A stretch of 64,000 bases of DNA, taken from the NCBI GenBank assembly GCA_016125375.1, contig WGLU01000001.1, forward strand, positions 248,001-312,000. The letters run 5' to 3'. Position numbers and translations under genes: made by a program. A model generated the notes under the pieces. That model was not told where the DNA came from and did not search any database. It worked only from the letters and a program-made list of their open reading frames with translations. Origin of the DNA: Pseudomonadota bacterium (lineage in GTDB: Bacteria > Pseudomonadota > Alphaproteobacteria > UBA1280 > RI-95). Shown one piece after another: positions 43,205 to 52,009 of this stretch; positions within the stretch are counted from its first letter, which is position 1, and each line of letters opens with the position of its first letter.

Positions 43205-43963
43205 TTAGGCTTTGGCGTCGCCGAGTGTACAGGTAATCATCAGATGGTCTGAGAACCGTGAGATGGCTTTGGCTTGCTTGATAATAAACGAATCGCAGCA
43301 GAAGACGTGGTCCAGATCCCAGCGCATGGATTCGGGCAGGCCGTTAGGGAATGTGCGCAGCTTGCTGCCGATAAGCTTGGCTTTGCGGAATAATGAAGAT
43401 GTTTTGCGTGCAAAGGCCTCGGTGCAATTGAAGTCACCCGCAAGGATAATCCGGCGGCCGAGGGTCTTTTGTTTTAGGACAAACTTGCTCAGGGCACGCA
43501 TCTGTATGCCGTGCAGCCATCCGTTCAAGGCAAGGTGTACGCCGACAATAACGATGTTTTGTGCCGGTAGCCACAGGTGCGCATAACCCCAGCCTGCGGA
43601 AAGAGCGTGGACAGTATCTTCCGGCATGCGGTTTTTGCTGCTCTTCTGTTTGGTAGCCAACATAACCCCAATGTTAAAGCGTCCGCTGTACCATTGGCTT
43701 GGACGATAGGAGAAGGATCGAAATCCTTGTTTGCGCAGCTTCTTTTTAAGTTTGCCAACAGCTGTACTGGGAATTTCGGTCAGGCAGAGAATGTCCGGTT
43801 TCTCTTCCTTGATTTGCGCCACCATATCGCGGAAGTCTTCTGGATAGAGCCAGTTGATGAGGCGCTTGCTGCAGCAGATAAAAGCGAGAAACTGGAAGAG
43901 CAGCGTATGGAGCGGAGTCCGTCCGTTTGCACCGCACATTGTATTGTAAACCAGAATTTTCAC
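43205..43963 (-). CDS. Endonuclease/exonuclease/phosphatase-family protein
   Basis: 252 residues. Catalytic pattern of the EEP fold: N in LVYNTMCG, E in ILCLTEIPS, H in GVHLALNGW, D and N in LAGDFNCTEA, D-H in RWDLDHVF and SDHLMI. The substrate is unknown: DNA, phosphoinositides and sphingomyelin all occur in the family. There is a hydrophobic patch near 20-40 (LLFQFLAFICC) but no clear signal peptide. Single gene. Confidence 0.85.
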   Translation of the reverse strand: MKILVYNTMCGANGRTPLHTLLFQFLAFICCSKRLINWLYPEDFRDMVAQIKEEKPDILCLTEIPSTAVGKLKKKLRKQGFRSFSYRPSQWYSGRFNIGVMLATKQKSSKNRMPEDTVHALSAGWGYAHLWLPAQNIVIVGVHLALNGWLHGIQMRALSKFVLKQKTLGRRIILAGDFNCTEAFARKTSSLFRKAKLIGSKLRTFPNGLPESMRWDLDHVFCCDSFIIKQAKAISRFSDHLMITCTLGDAKA

Positions 43964-44121
43964 ACGCTGTTCCTATACTGAAGTCATGTACTTAACATAG
44001 TGTCTACGGGCAATTTGCTCAAGCGTTAAGCGCTGGCCTTGAAAGCAGGGAACAAGCAGCGCATATGGTCCGTATAGGTCGATCTCGTTTTCTTTTCACC
44101 CCGGACACAAGGAACACTGTA

Positions 44122-44709
44122 ATGTTGGGTCTTTCGCGTCTGTTCGGCTTTGGGCGCCCCCAGCCCAAAGTCTTCGACTCCAAGCACCCCACCTGGGTGC
44201 ATGTGCACGCCGTTACGCTCGACAGCGGGAACGGTGTCAATCTCAGCACTGATGAGGGCATCGAAGTCAGTCTTTGCCGTGCCGAAACGCGCTGTCTGAT
44301 GGATATTCTGACCGCGTACGAGGACAAGCGTCCCCGTGTGCGTGTCAAGCTCCCGTCCTGTGTGGCGGGTGAAGAAGGCCCGGAAGTGGAGCTGCTGGTC
44401 CTGGGCCAGCAGCTCACGGACGCCGGCGAAACTGTGGTCGAGGCCGAATCGGTCGCCGATGCACTCAAGCGTCAGCAGGAAGAGGGTCTTGCCCGTCTGG
44501 GTGAGGTCTATACCAAGGCGCAGCTTAAGCTGCTTGATGGTATCCAGCTACTGCTCACTCCGTGCAAAACGGGCATCGGCTATTCGATTCCCTTCAGCGC
44601 GGGAATGAACGGCTGCGTCCGCCCCGGTCCCGACTATGCGTCGGCATTGGCGGCTTTGCGCGCCAAGTCGATCAAGCTGGTCATGCCGGAGCACCGTACC
44701 ATCCAGTAA
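44122..44709 (+). CDS. Unknown 195-residue protein
   Basis: Not recognised. I choose ATG 44122 (MLGLSRLFGFGRPQP), which has AAGGA about 7 nt upstream; the frame is open further upstream. N-terminal basic-hydrophobic stretch, then a mixed region with beta-type strands (WVHVHAVTLDSG, VRVKLPSC, EVELLVLG), a long charged helix (VADALKRQQEEGLARLGEVY) and a C-terminal Gly/Pro region. No membrane helix or known motif. It has C-ending codons, a pyrimidine-rich leader (44081-44101) and its own terminator. Confidence 0.6.
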   Translation: MLGLSRLFGFGRPQPKVFDSKHPTWVHVHAVTLDSGNGVNLSTDEGIEVSLCRAETRCLMDILTAYEDKRPRVRVKLPSCVAGEEGPEVELLVLGQQLTDAGETVVEAESVADALKRQQEEGLARLGEVYTKAQLKLLDGIQLLLTPCKTGIGYSIPFSAGMNGCVRPGPDYASALAALRAKSIKLVMPEHRTIQ

Positions 44710-44720
44710 GCAAACGATTC

Positions 44721-44750
44721 GAGGGCCTGCCATTGCGCAGGCCCTTTTTT
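44721..44750 (+). terminator. Terminator of the 44122 gene
   Basis: 8-bp perfect stem GGGCCTGC/GCAGGCCC with loop CATTGC and TTTTTT, 13 nt after the stop. Confidence 0.94.
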
Positions 44751-44765
44751 ATGCCCTAAAACGTC

Positions 44766-44796
44766 AAGAAGCCCCTGCAAATCATGCAGGGGCTTC
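44766..44796 (-). terminator. Terminator of the 44809 gene
   Basis: 12-bp perfect stem GAAGCCCCTGCA/TGCAGGGGCTTC with a five-base loop; minus-strand tail TTGACG is T-poor, but the stem is very stable. 12 nt after the stop. Confidence 0.82.
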
Positions 44797-44808
44797 TATC
44801 TAGACGCA

Positions 44809-45063
44809 TCAGAGCTTGGCATGCTTGAGCAGCTCCTCGGTTTTGGCCTGCCAGTCGGCCGGAGTGACATCCGGCTTGGCAATCAGGGTGAAGACCCACA
44901 TGGCGGGTGCCTTGCGGTCCTCGGAGTTCACGGCATTGAGGTCGAACTTGTCCACGGGCACACCCAGCCGCAGGGCGAGGGTGGCGATGGTGCCGGCCAG
45001 CTTGGCGGCTTTGCCGTGGGACTTCTTGGCGTGAACGGGCAGCAGGTTGATGGACAGGCGCAT
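44809..45063 (-). CDS. Unknown 84-residue protein
   Basis: Not recognised. ATG 45063 is chosen because GGGAG lies 8 nt before it; an ATG five codons upstream has no such site. Sequence starts MRLSINLLPVHAKKSHGK and ends with a predicted helix TPADWQAKTEELLKHAKL. Basic N-terminal half, no membrane segment. Codons are C-ending. The leader (45090-45184) is pyrimidine-rich and preceded by a TATACA-GCTA-TGTATA inverted repeat. Single gene. Confidence 0.55.
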   Translation of the reverse strand: MRLSINLLPVHAKKSHGKAAKLAGTIATLALRLGVPVDKFDLNAVNSEDRKAPAMWVFTLIAKPDVTPADWQAKTEELLKHAKL

Positions 45064-45078
45064 TGGCTTGACTCCCAT

Positions 45079-45288
45079 GGGTTGGAGTGCTGGAAAAGAG
45101 CAAGGAAAGGGTAATCCCTCGGGCGCCGACCCATGTTACGGGCGTCCGGTTGTTAAAACAGAGAAGAAGGGCAGATAGAAAAAGTAATGTGTATACAGCT
45201 ATGTATATCTGAGCAGACTTGAGTCTGTAAAGAGAGATTTATGGGTTATTATCTTCCTCTGTGACGTAAAGGTAGTTGAGTTCCCGCG
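45079..45288 (-). promoter_or_regulatory. Regulatory region upstream of the 44809 gene
   Basis: No gene found in these 210 nt. A perfect inverted repeat TATACA-GCTA-TGTATA lies at 45192-45207 and another, CAGACT-TG-AGTCTG, at 45214-45227. They probably form the promoter/operator of the 44809 gene. No terminator for uvrA, which ends at 45289, is obvious. Confidence 0.4.
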
Positions 45289-48153
45289 TCAGGCTACTTT
45301 GTCCTTTTTTGTAGTCAGCAGCTTTTTGAGGAATATGCCGGTGTAGCTGTCTTTATGGGCTGTCACCTCTTCAGGGGTTCCTTCGGCCACAATGGTGCCG
45401 CCGCCGGCGCCGCCTTCGGGACCTACGTCCACCAGCCAGTCAGCGGTTTTGATGACGTCCAGATTATGCTCGATGATAATCATGGTGTTGCCTTCGTCCA
45501 CGAGGCGGTGGAGGACTTTGAGCAGCAGGTCGATGTCCGCAAAATGCAGGCCTGTGGTCGGTTCGTCCAGAATATACAGGGTTTTGCCCGTCGCGCGTTT
45601 AGAGAGTTCTTTGGAGAGTTTAACCCGTTGTGCCTCGCCACCCGACAGGGTAGTTGCAGGCTGGCCGAGGCGGATGTAGCTCAGGCCCACATCCATCAGA
45701 GTTTGCAGCTTGGTGGCAATGGCGGGTACGTCCTGAAAGAAGCGCACGCCTTCTTCGACAGTCATGTCCAGCACGTCGGCGATGGACTTGTCGCGGTATT
45801 TGACCTCCAGCGTTTCGCGGTTGAAGCGCTTGCCGTGGCAGACGTCGCAGGGGACGTAAACGTCGGAGAGGAAGTGCATCTCTACTTTAATCAGCCCTTC
45901 GCCCTGACAGGCCTCGCACCGCCCGCCTTTGACGTTGAACGAGAAACGCCCCGGCGCATAGCCGCGCGCGCGGGATTCCGGCAGTTTAGTGAACCAGTCC
46001 CGGATGGGGGACATTATGCCTGTGTAGGTGGCGGGGTTGGAGCGCGGGGTGCGGCCAATGGGGGACTGGTCGATATCGACGACTTTATCCACATTCTCCA
46101 GTCCGTCTATTTTTTTGTGCGGGGCCACGGGCTCTTTGCTGCCGTTGATGCTTTGCGCAGCGGCGGCGTAGAGCGTATCGAGCACCAGTGTGGACTTGCC
46201 GCTGCCCGAAACGCCTGTGACGCAGGTCATGACCCCGAGCGGGAAGGTGACGGTGACGTCTTTCAAGTTATTACCCGTGGCGCCAATGACCTTGATGCCG
46301 TTCTTCATATCCGGCTTGCGGCGCTTGGCGGGCACGGCAATGGCGCGCTCACCGCGCAGGTAGGCGCCGGTGATGGAGTCCGGGTTGGCTTTAATGGCGT
46401 CCACAGTGCCTTCTGCCACCACTTGGCCGCCGTGCTCGCCGGCACCTGGGCCCATGTCGATAATATGGTCGGCGAGGCGGATGGCATCCTCGTCATGCTC
46501 GACCACCAGTACGGTATTGTCGAGGTCGCGCAGCTTAACCAACGTAGCCAGCAGGCGGTCATTATCGCGCTGGTGCAGGCCGATGGAGGGCTCGTCCAGT
46601 ACGTACAGCACACCGGTAAGGCCCGAGCCGATCTGAGAGGCGAGGCGAATACGTTGAGATTCCCCACCCGACAGGGTACCTGCCTTGCGGTTGAGGTTGA
46701 GGTAGGTCAGCCCTACCTCGGTCAGGAAGGACAGGCGGGCATTCACCTCCCGCATGATGGGCGTGGCGATGGCCTGTTGCTTGTCGGTCAGTTTGGGCAG
46801 CAGGGTGTCAAAGTAGCCTTTGGCATCGGCAATGCTCATATCCCCGTACTGGAAGATGTTCTTGCCCATGATTTTGACGGCAAGGGCATCGGGGTTCAGG
46901 CGTTGCCCGTTGCACTCGGGGCAGGGAGCAGCGCTGCGGTACTGGCTCAGCTCATCGCGTTGCCACGGGTATTTGGCCTGTGCCCATGCACGCTCTAGGC
47001 GGGGGATGACACCCTCGAAAGGTTTGTCTGCCTTGTGGGTTTTGCCCGCGTCTTTGTAGGTGAAGGTGACTTCTTCGTCGCCGGAGCCGTAGAGGACGAT
47101 GTTCTGGGCGCTTACATCCAGCTTTGCAAAAATGGTGTTGAGGTCAAACTTGTAGTGCTTGGCCAGCGCGGAGAGGGTCTCCATCTGCGCCTGACTCAGC
47201 TCTTTCGGCCAACTGCGAATGGCGCCGCCGAGGAGGCTCTTGGTTTTGTCGACAATAAGGTCGGGGTTGAAGAACACAACCTCGCCCAGACCATCGCAAT
47301 GGCGGCAGGCACCGTATGGGCTGTTGAAGGAGAATAAACGCGGTTCCAAATCAGGCATGGCGTGGCCACAGATGTGGCAGGCGTATTTTTCGGAGAAGGT
47401 GGCCGTGGCCGGGAGCTCCGCATCGCCATCGCCTTTGCCCACAGGCTCTACGTGCACAAGGCCTTCGGCAAGTTTGAGGGCGGTCTCAAGGGATTCGGCA
47501 AGGCGCTGCTGATTGGTGTCACGTACGACAAGGCGGTCAACAATCACGTCAATCTCGTGGCGGAGGTTTTTGGTCAGCTCGGGCGCGTCGGCAATGTCGT
47601 AAGTTTCGCCATTGATGCGGACACGGGTAAAGCCCTGCTTCTGGTAGCCTAGGAGTTCTTTTTTATATTCGCCTTTGCGGCCGCGTACAACGGGAGCAAC
47701 CACCTGAAGACGGGTACCTTCCGGCCAGGCCATGACGGCGTCCACCATCTGAGAGACGGTCTGGGCTTGGATTGGAATGTCGTGCGTTGGGCAATGGGGG
47801 GTACCCACTTGCGCGTACAGCAGGCGCAGGTAGTCGTGAATTTCGGTAATCGTCCCAACAGTCGAACGCGGGTTTTTGCTGGTGGTTTTCTGGTCGATGG
47901 CAATAGCAGGTGACAGGCCGTCGATACTGTCCACATCCGGTTTGTTAGATACGTTCAGGAACTGGCGGGCATAAGCGGACAGGCTTTCTACAAAGCGGCG
48001 CTGGCCCTCGGCATACAGGGTATCAAAGGCAAGGGAGGACTTACCACTGCCCGAAAGGCCGGTAATCACTGTCAGCGTCCGCTTGGGAATATCCAGCGAT
48101 ACGTTCTTCAGGTTGTGCTGACGTGCACCTTTGATGGAAATGTGGCTGACCAC
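45289..48153 (-). CDS. uvrA: Excinuclease ABC subunit A
   Basis: 954 residues from GTG 48153, with AGGAG 8 nt upstream and start [17 protein letters not shown]; further upstream in-frame codons do not look like UvrA. Two ABC ATPase modules: Walker [11 protein letters not shown] near 30 and [10 protein letters not shown] near 650; signatures [14 protein letters not shown] and [15 protein letters not shown]. Zinc clusters CHICGHAM...CRHCDG and CEACQGEG...CDVCHG. Scans DNA for bulky lesions with UvrB. Divergent from ssb, as often seen. Confidence 0.98.
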   Translation of the reverse strand: MVSHISIKGARQHNLKNVSLDIPKRTLTVITGLSGSGKSSLAFDTLYAEGQRRFVESLSAYARQFLNVSNKPDVDSIDGLSPAIAIDQKTTSKNPRSTVGTITEIHDYLRLLYAQVGTPHCPTHDIPIQAQTVSQMVDAVMAWPEGTRLQVVAPVVRGRKGEYKKELLGYQKQGFTRVRINGETYDIADAPELTKNLRHEIDVIVDRLVVRDTNQQRLAESLETALKLAEGLVHVEPVGKGDGDAELPATATFSEKYACHICGHAMPDLEPRLFSFNSPYGACRHCDGLGEVVFFNPDLIVDKTKSLLGGAIRSWPKELSQAQMETLSALAKHYKFDLNTIFAKLDVSAQNIVLYGSGDEEVTFTYKDAGKTHKADKPFEGVIPRLERAWAQAKYPWQRDELSQYRSAAPCPECNGQRLNPDALAVKIMGKNIFQYGDMSIADAKGYFDTLLPKLTDKQQAIATPIMREVNARLSFLTEVGLTYLNLNRKAGTLSGGESQRIRLASQIGSGLTGVLYVLDEPSIGLHQRDNDRLLATLVKLRDLDNTVLVVEHDEDAIRLADHIIDMGPGAGEHGGQVVAEGTVDAIKANPDSITGAYLRGERAIAVPAKRRKPDMKNGIKVIGATGNNLKDVTVTFPLGVMTCVTGVSGSGKSTLVLDTLYAAAAQSINGSKEPVAPHKKIDGLENVDKVVDIDQSPIGRTPRSNPATYTGIMSPIRDWFTKLPESRARGYAPGRFSFNVKGGRCEACQGEGLIKVEMHFLSDVYVPCDVCHGKRFNRETLEVKYRDKSIADVLDMTVEEGVRFFQDVPAIATKLQTLMDVGLSYIRLGQPATTLSGGEAQRVKLSKELSKRATGKTLYILDEPTTGLHFADIDLLLKVLHRLVDEGNTMIIIEHNLDVIKTADWLVDVGPEGGAGGGTIVAEGTPEEVTAHKDSYTGIFLKKLLTTKKDKVA

Positions 48154-48198
48154 GGTTACGGCTCCTGCTATGGGTGACGGAAAAGGGTACAAAGACTG

Positions 48199-48226
48199 TT
48201 GCAAAAAACCCTGTAACTGCCATAAT
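48199..48226 (+). promoter_or_regulatory. ssb promoter candidate
   Basis: TTGCAA at 48199-48204 and CATAAT at 48221-48226, spacer 16 nt, 66 nt before the ssb start. The uvrA-ssb intergenic region shows no GTTC-N7-GTTC, the usual alphaproteobacterial SOS box. Confidence 0.5.
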
Positions 48227-48291
48227 CCTGACCCTGAGCACTTTATATAGCCGAAGTGGGTTTCAATACAAGTCTAGGAGCACGGAAAGTT

Positions 48292-48765
48292 ATGGCAGGC
48301 AGTCTGAATAAAGTCCAAATCATCGGCAACGTAGGCCGCGACCCTGAAGTTCGTTACACAGGTGATAACCGCGCAGTTGCAAACGTAACCGTTGCTACCA
48401 GCGAGAACTGGACCGACAAGAGCGGTCAAAAACAGGAAAAAACCGAATGGCACCGCGTGGTTGTATTCGGCAAACTGGCTGAAGTTGTCGAGAAGTATCT
48501 GAAAAAAGGCTCCAGCGTTTATTTTGAAGGCAAGCTGCAAACCCGTAAGTGGCAAGGCCAGGATGGTCAGGACCGCTACACGACTGAAATCGTGGTTGAT
48601 CAATTTGGTGGCCAGATGGTGATGCTGGGTGGTCGTGGCGGTGCAAGCAGCTCCGATGACAGCTACTACAATCAGGATGCGGGTTCCTCGTCAGCTTCTG
48701 CAGGTGCAATGGCTACCAGCAAAATGAGCGAAGGCCCTGCCTTTGACGACGATATCCCATTCTAA
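48292..48765 (+). CDS. ssb: Single-stranded DNA-binding protein
   Basis: 157 residues from ATG 48292 ([19 protein letters not shown]). OB fold to about residue 110 with [33 protein letters not shown] Gly/Ser-rich linker leads to the C-terminal DDDIPF tip that recruits repair and replication proteins. Coats single-stranded DNA in replication, recombination and repair. Confidence 0.98.
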   Translation: MAGSLNKVQIIGNVGRDPEVRYTGDNRAVANVTVATSENWTDKSGQKQEKTEWHRVVVFGKLAEVVEKYLKKGSSVYFEGKLQTRKWQGQDGQDRYTTEIVVDQFGGQMVMLGGRGGASSSDDSYYNQDAGSSSASAGAMATSKMSEGPAFDDDIPF

Positions 48766-48778
48766 GATTTATTGACGC

Positions 48779-49552
48779 ATGAGCGATAAAGAACAAAAAA
48801 CGCCTTACACAACATCCCCCTTGCCGCCAGAAGATGACGGTAGGGGGATTTTGGCTTACCTGCGTGCAAACTTCCTGACCGGCATTGTGGTACTAGCACC
48901 GCTGGTTATTACCCTGTGGCTGCTCAAGACGCTGATTATCTCTGTCGACGAGTTTGTGCTACGGTTTATTCCCCCGTATCTGCATACCAATCATCTGCTT
49001 GACTGGTATTTTAATATCCAGCTGCCGTTCGAAGTGCGGGGTATGGGTGTTATCATCGGCTTTATCTTTATCATCTCGGTAGGTGTATTTGCCCGTAACT
49101 TTCTGGGCAAGCAGCTTGTTGCCATGGGCGAGAATCTGCTGAACCGCATTCCAGGCATTCGCTCTATCTATGTGTCTATCAAACAGGTGTTAGAAACAGT
49201 CACAACGAGCAGTTCCAAATCCTTCCGCGAAGTCGTGTTGGTTGAATATCCCCGTAAGGGCATCTGGGCGCTGGGTTTTGTATCGGGCGAAACAGAGGGT
49301 GAAGTTCAATCGCTGGAAGATGACCGGTTGATTAACGTGTTTTTGCCCACCACACCTAACCCGACCAGCGGTTTTTTGCTATTTGTACCGAAGAAAGACC
49401 TGCGTGTGCTGCACATGACTGTGGAGCAGGGCATTAAGCTGGTTATTTCCGCCGGTATCGTAACGCCAAGCTTAAGCGAAGGCAAGGCAGCGCTCAAGCA
49501 GGCCAAGCTCGCCAAAAAGGCCGAGGCTCAGGCGGAGAAGGACGCAGAGTAA
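48779..49552 (+). CDS. DUF502-family membrane protein
   Basis: 257 residues with two membrane segments (about 31-55 and 85-103) followed by a conserved cytoplasmic region: LLNRIPGIRSIYVSIKQVLET, EYPRKGIWALGFVSGETEGE and TTPNPTSGFLLFVPK are DUF502 signatures. C-terminal helix is Lys/Ala/Glu-rich. The function is unknown. 13 nt after ssb, convergent with recG. Confidence 0.9.
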   Translation: MSDKEQKTPYTTSPLPPEDDGRGILAYLRANFLTGIVVLAPLVITLWLLKTLIISVDEFVLRFIPPYLHTNHLLDWYFNIQLPFEVRGMGVIIGFIFIISVGVFARNFLGKQLVAMGENLLNRIPGIRSIYVSIKQVLETVTTSSSKSFREVVLVEYPRKGIWALGFVSGETEGEVQSLEDDRLINVFLPTTPNPTSGFLLFVPKKDLRVLHMTVEQGIKLVISAGIVTPSLSEGKAALKQAKLAKKAEAQAEKDAE

Positions 49553-49576
49553 CTGCCAGCTACCGCATGCAGACAT

Positions 49577-49606
49577 TAAAAAACACGCCTGATGGCGTGT
49601 TTTTTT
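49577..49606 (+). terminator. Terminator between the DUF502 gene and recG
   Basis: Stem AAAACACGCC/GGCGTGTTTT with loop TGAT and T/A runs on both sides, between convergent genes. Confidence 0.92.
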
Positions 49607-49613
49607 GTGGGCG

Positions 49614-51692
49614 TTAGCCGGATTGCATCAAACGCGTGGCTTCGTCGCGGCCAAAGAGCTGCATCAGCCATTTAAGGCCGTCTTCCACCTCTTGCGGTTG
49701 GGTTTCGGATAGGTATGCCTTAGCAAGGTTGCGGGCTTCCACAATCAGGTGCTTGTCCCGCTGGAGGTCGGCAATCTTTGTGATGATGTGGCCGGACTGG
49801 GCGGTGCCGAGGGTCTCGCCGGGGCCGCGCAGCTCAAGGTCTTTCTCCGCGATGATAAAACCGTCCTCGGTCTGGCGCATCACGTCCAGCCGTTCGGCGG
49901 CGTACTGCCCGAGCGGCGGGGCGTAAAGCAAAATACAATGGGACTGCAAGCTGCCACGCCCCACGCGCCCGCGCAACTGGTGGAGCTGGGACAGGCCAAA
50001 GCGCTCGGCGTGTTCAATAATCATTGTCGTGGCGTTGGGCACGTCCACGCCGACCTCAATCACCGTGGTGCTGACCAGGATGCCGAACTGACCGTCCTTG
50101 AAGGCCTGCATGGTAGCCTCCTTTTCCGCCGGTTTCATCTTGCCGTGGAGGAGGGCAACCTGTGCGCCGTAAATCTGCTGCAGGTGTTCGCAGCGCTGCG
50201 TGGCGTTGGCGAGGTCGGTTTTCTCGCTTTCGTCCACAAGGGGGCAGACCCAGTAGACCTGCTCGCCCTTATCCAGCACGCGCTGGAGTGCTGCAGCCAT
50301 ATCGTCGAGTCTGTCGGTGCTGTTGACGGTGGTTTTGATGGGGGTGCGCCCGGGCGGTTTTTCGCGAATGACGGAAATATCCATGTCGCCGTAAGCGGTC
50401 AGCGCCAGCGTGCGCGGAATGGGGGTGGCGGTCATGACCAGAATATCCGGGTGGATGCCTTTTTCGGACAGGGCAAGGCGCTGGCGCACGCCAAAGCGGT
50501 GTTGCTCGTCGATAATCACAAGACTTAAGGCCTTAAACGCGACCCCTTTTTGAATCAGCGCGTGGGTGCCGAAGACAAGCTGGGCGCTGCCGTCAGCCAC
50601 GGCGGCATTGGCGTTGCGGCGCTCGGCCGCCTTTTGTTTACCGGTAAGCAGCACGCAGGTCACGCCCAGCGGGGCGAGGTATTTTTGCGCGTTGATGAAG
50701 TGCTGCTGCGCCAGAATCTCGGTTGGTGCCATCATGGCGACCTGGTAGCCCGCCGCGATGGCGCGCAGGGCTGCCGCAAAAGCGACGAACGTCTTGCCAG
50801 CGCCAACATCCCCCTGGACAAGGTGGAGCATTGGCTCCGGCGTGGTCATGTCGCGGTCGAGCTCGGCAATAACCTTCTGCTGGTCGCCGGTCAGGGTAAA
50901 GGGCAGGCTGTCCAGAAAACGCTGGCGCAGCTCAAAGGTGAGCGGATGGGCGATACCGGGGTGGGTGCGGGTTTCTTGGCGTGCTTGCAGGAGCGCCATT
51001 TGCCAGGCGAGCATTTCGTCAAAGGCAAGACGGCTGTGAGCCGTGCCTTCAGGAGCGATATCTGTTTCGGTTCTGGGCAGGTGCAGGGTACGCAGGGCGC
51101 CCAAAAAATCCGGCCATTGGCGGGTGTGCATCACCTCCGGCGGCAGCCACTCGGGCAGCGGGGCTTCCGGCAGGGTGGCGAGGGTACTACCCACTGCTTT
51201 GGCCAGCATGTTCTGGGTAATGCCTGCGGTGAGCGGATACACCGGCCACAAGCGGGCAAGGTCGTGAATGTCGCGGCTGGCGGGCATGGCTTCGGGGTGG
51301 AGGATTTGTTTCTCGGTCAGCAGGGCTTCCACCGTGCCGCTGATGATGATTTCTTTCCCTTCCGGGAACTTGGTCTTAAGCCAGTTGGAGCCGTTGAAAA
51401 AGACGAGGGTCATGATGCCCGTTTCGTCCGTTACCGTAATGCGCCACGGTGCACGGGTGCCGCGCGGCGTGGGCTGGTGCTTGACCACCTGCACGCGCAG
51501 GGTGCACAGCGTGCCGTGCTCGGCATGGGCAATGGTGGTGACGTGGCGGCGGTCGATGGTGGCGGTCGGCAGGTGCAGCAGCAGGTCGGCATAGCGCATG
51601 CCCCCAACCAGTTTAGCCACTTTGGGCACCAGCTTGGGCGGGATGCCTGCCAAGGCTTCCATAGGGGCGAAAATGGTGGTTGGAAAAGCCAT
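49614..51692 (-). CDS. recG: ATP-dependent DNA helicase RecG
   Basis: 692 residues. N-terminal wedge/OB domain to about 230, then helicase motifs: I GDVGAGKT, Ia MAPTEILAQQH, II IIDEQHRFGV, III MTATPIPRT, and VI QLRGRVGRGS. Regresses stalled forks and resolves recombination intermediates. Divergent from sdhE-mfd, an order found across alphaproteobacteria. Confidence 0.98.
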   Translation of the reverse strand: MAFPTTIFAPMEALAGIPPKLVPKVAKLVGGMRYADLLLHLPTATIDRRHVTTIAHAEHGTLCTLRVQVVKHQPTPRGTRAPWRITVTDETGIMTLVFFNGSNWLKTKFPEGKEIIISGTVEALLTEKQILHPEAMPASRDIHDLARLWPVYPLTAGITQNMLAKAVGSTLATLPEAPLPEWLPPEVMHTRQWPDFLGALRTLHLPRTETDIAPEGTAHSRLAFDEMLAWQMALLQARQETRTHPGIAHPLTFELRQRFLDSLPFTLTGDQQKVIAELDRDMTTPEPMLHLVQGDVGAGKTFVAFAAALRAIAAGYQVAMMAPTEILAQQHFINAQKYLAPLGVTCVLLTGKQKAAERRNANAAVADGSAQLVFGTHALIQKGVAFKALSLVIIDEQHRFGVRQRLALSEKGIHPDILVMTATPIPRTLALTAYGDMDISVIREKPPGRTPIKTTVNSTDRLDDMAAALQRVLDKGEQVYWVCPLVDESEKTDLANATQRCEHLQQIYGAQVALLHGKMKPAEKEATMQAFKDGQFGILVSTTVIEVGVDVPNATTMIIEHAERFGLSQLHQLRGRVGRGSLQSHCILLYAPPLGQYAAERLDVMRQTEDGFIIAEKDLELRGPGETLGTAQSGHIITKIADLQRDKHLIVEARNLAKAYLSETQPQEVEDGLKWLMQLFGRDEATRLMQSG

Positions 51693-51745
51693 AAGCTGCC
51701 GTGTTATCCTTGTGTTTTAAGCATGTTAAGACTATACACTATGCC

Positions 51746-52009
51746 ATGGACAGACAACTGCTCGAAAAAGAAATTCGCTTTCGTGCCTCCCGCCGCGGCC
51801 TGAAAGAGACCGACCTGCTTTTTGCCCGCTTCCTGAAGGACGGGCTTGAGGGCTTGAGTGACGATGACCTGCTGGCGCTGCGCGAGGTTCTCCACCACAC
51901 AGACCAAGACCTGCTTTTGTGGGTGATTGAAGGCCACCTGCCGCCCGAGCAGGATACCCCCCTCATGCGCCGCCTGCAGGCCTGCGCGCGGGAGCTGCAT
52001 AAACCATGA
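51746..52009 (+). CDS. sdhE: FAD assembly factor SdhE
   Basis: 87 residues from ATG 51746 (MDRQLLEKEIRFRASRRGLKE); an upstream in-frame start would add 15 unlike residues. RASRRGLKETDLLFARF is the RG-x-x-E motif of SdhE/DUF339, which inserts FAD into succinate dehydrogenase. No strong ribosome site. The stop overlaps mfd by 4 nt (ATGA). Confidence 0.93.
   Translation: MDRQLLEKEIRFRASRRGLKETDLLFARFLKDGLEGLSDDDLLALREVLHHTDQDLLLWVIEGHLPPEQDTPLMRRLQACARELHKP

Noticed and set aside
45355-46998. 547-residue plus-strand frame opposite uvrA
   Set aside because: Shadow of uvrA, whose ABC motifs are unmistakable on the minus strand.
48154-48291. SOS box between uvrA and ssb
   Set aside because: No GTTC-N7-GTTC or GAAC-N7-GAAC found in this interval.
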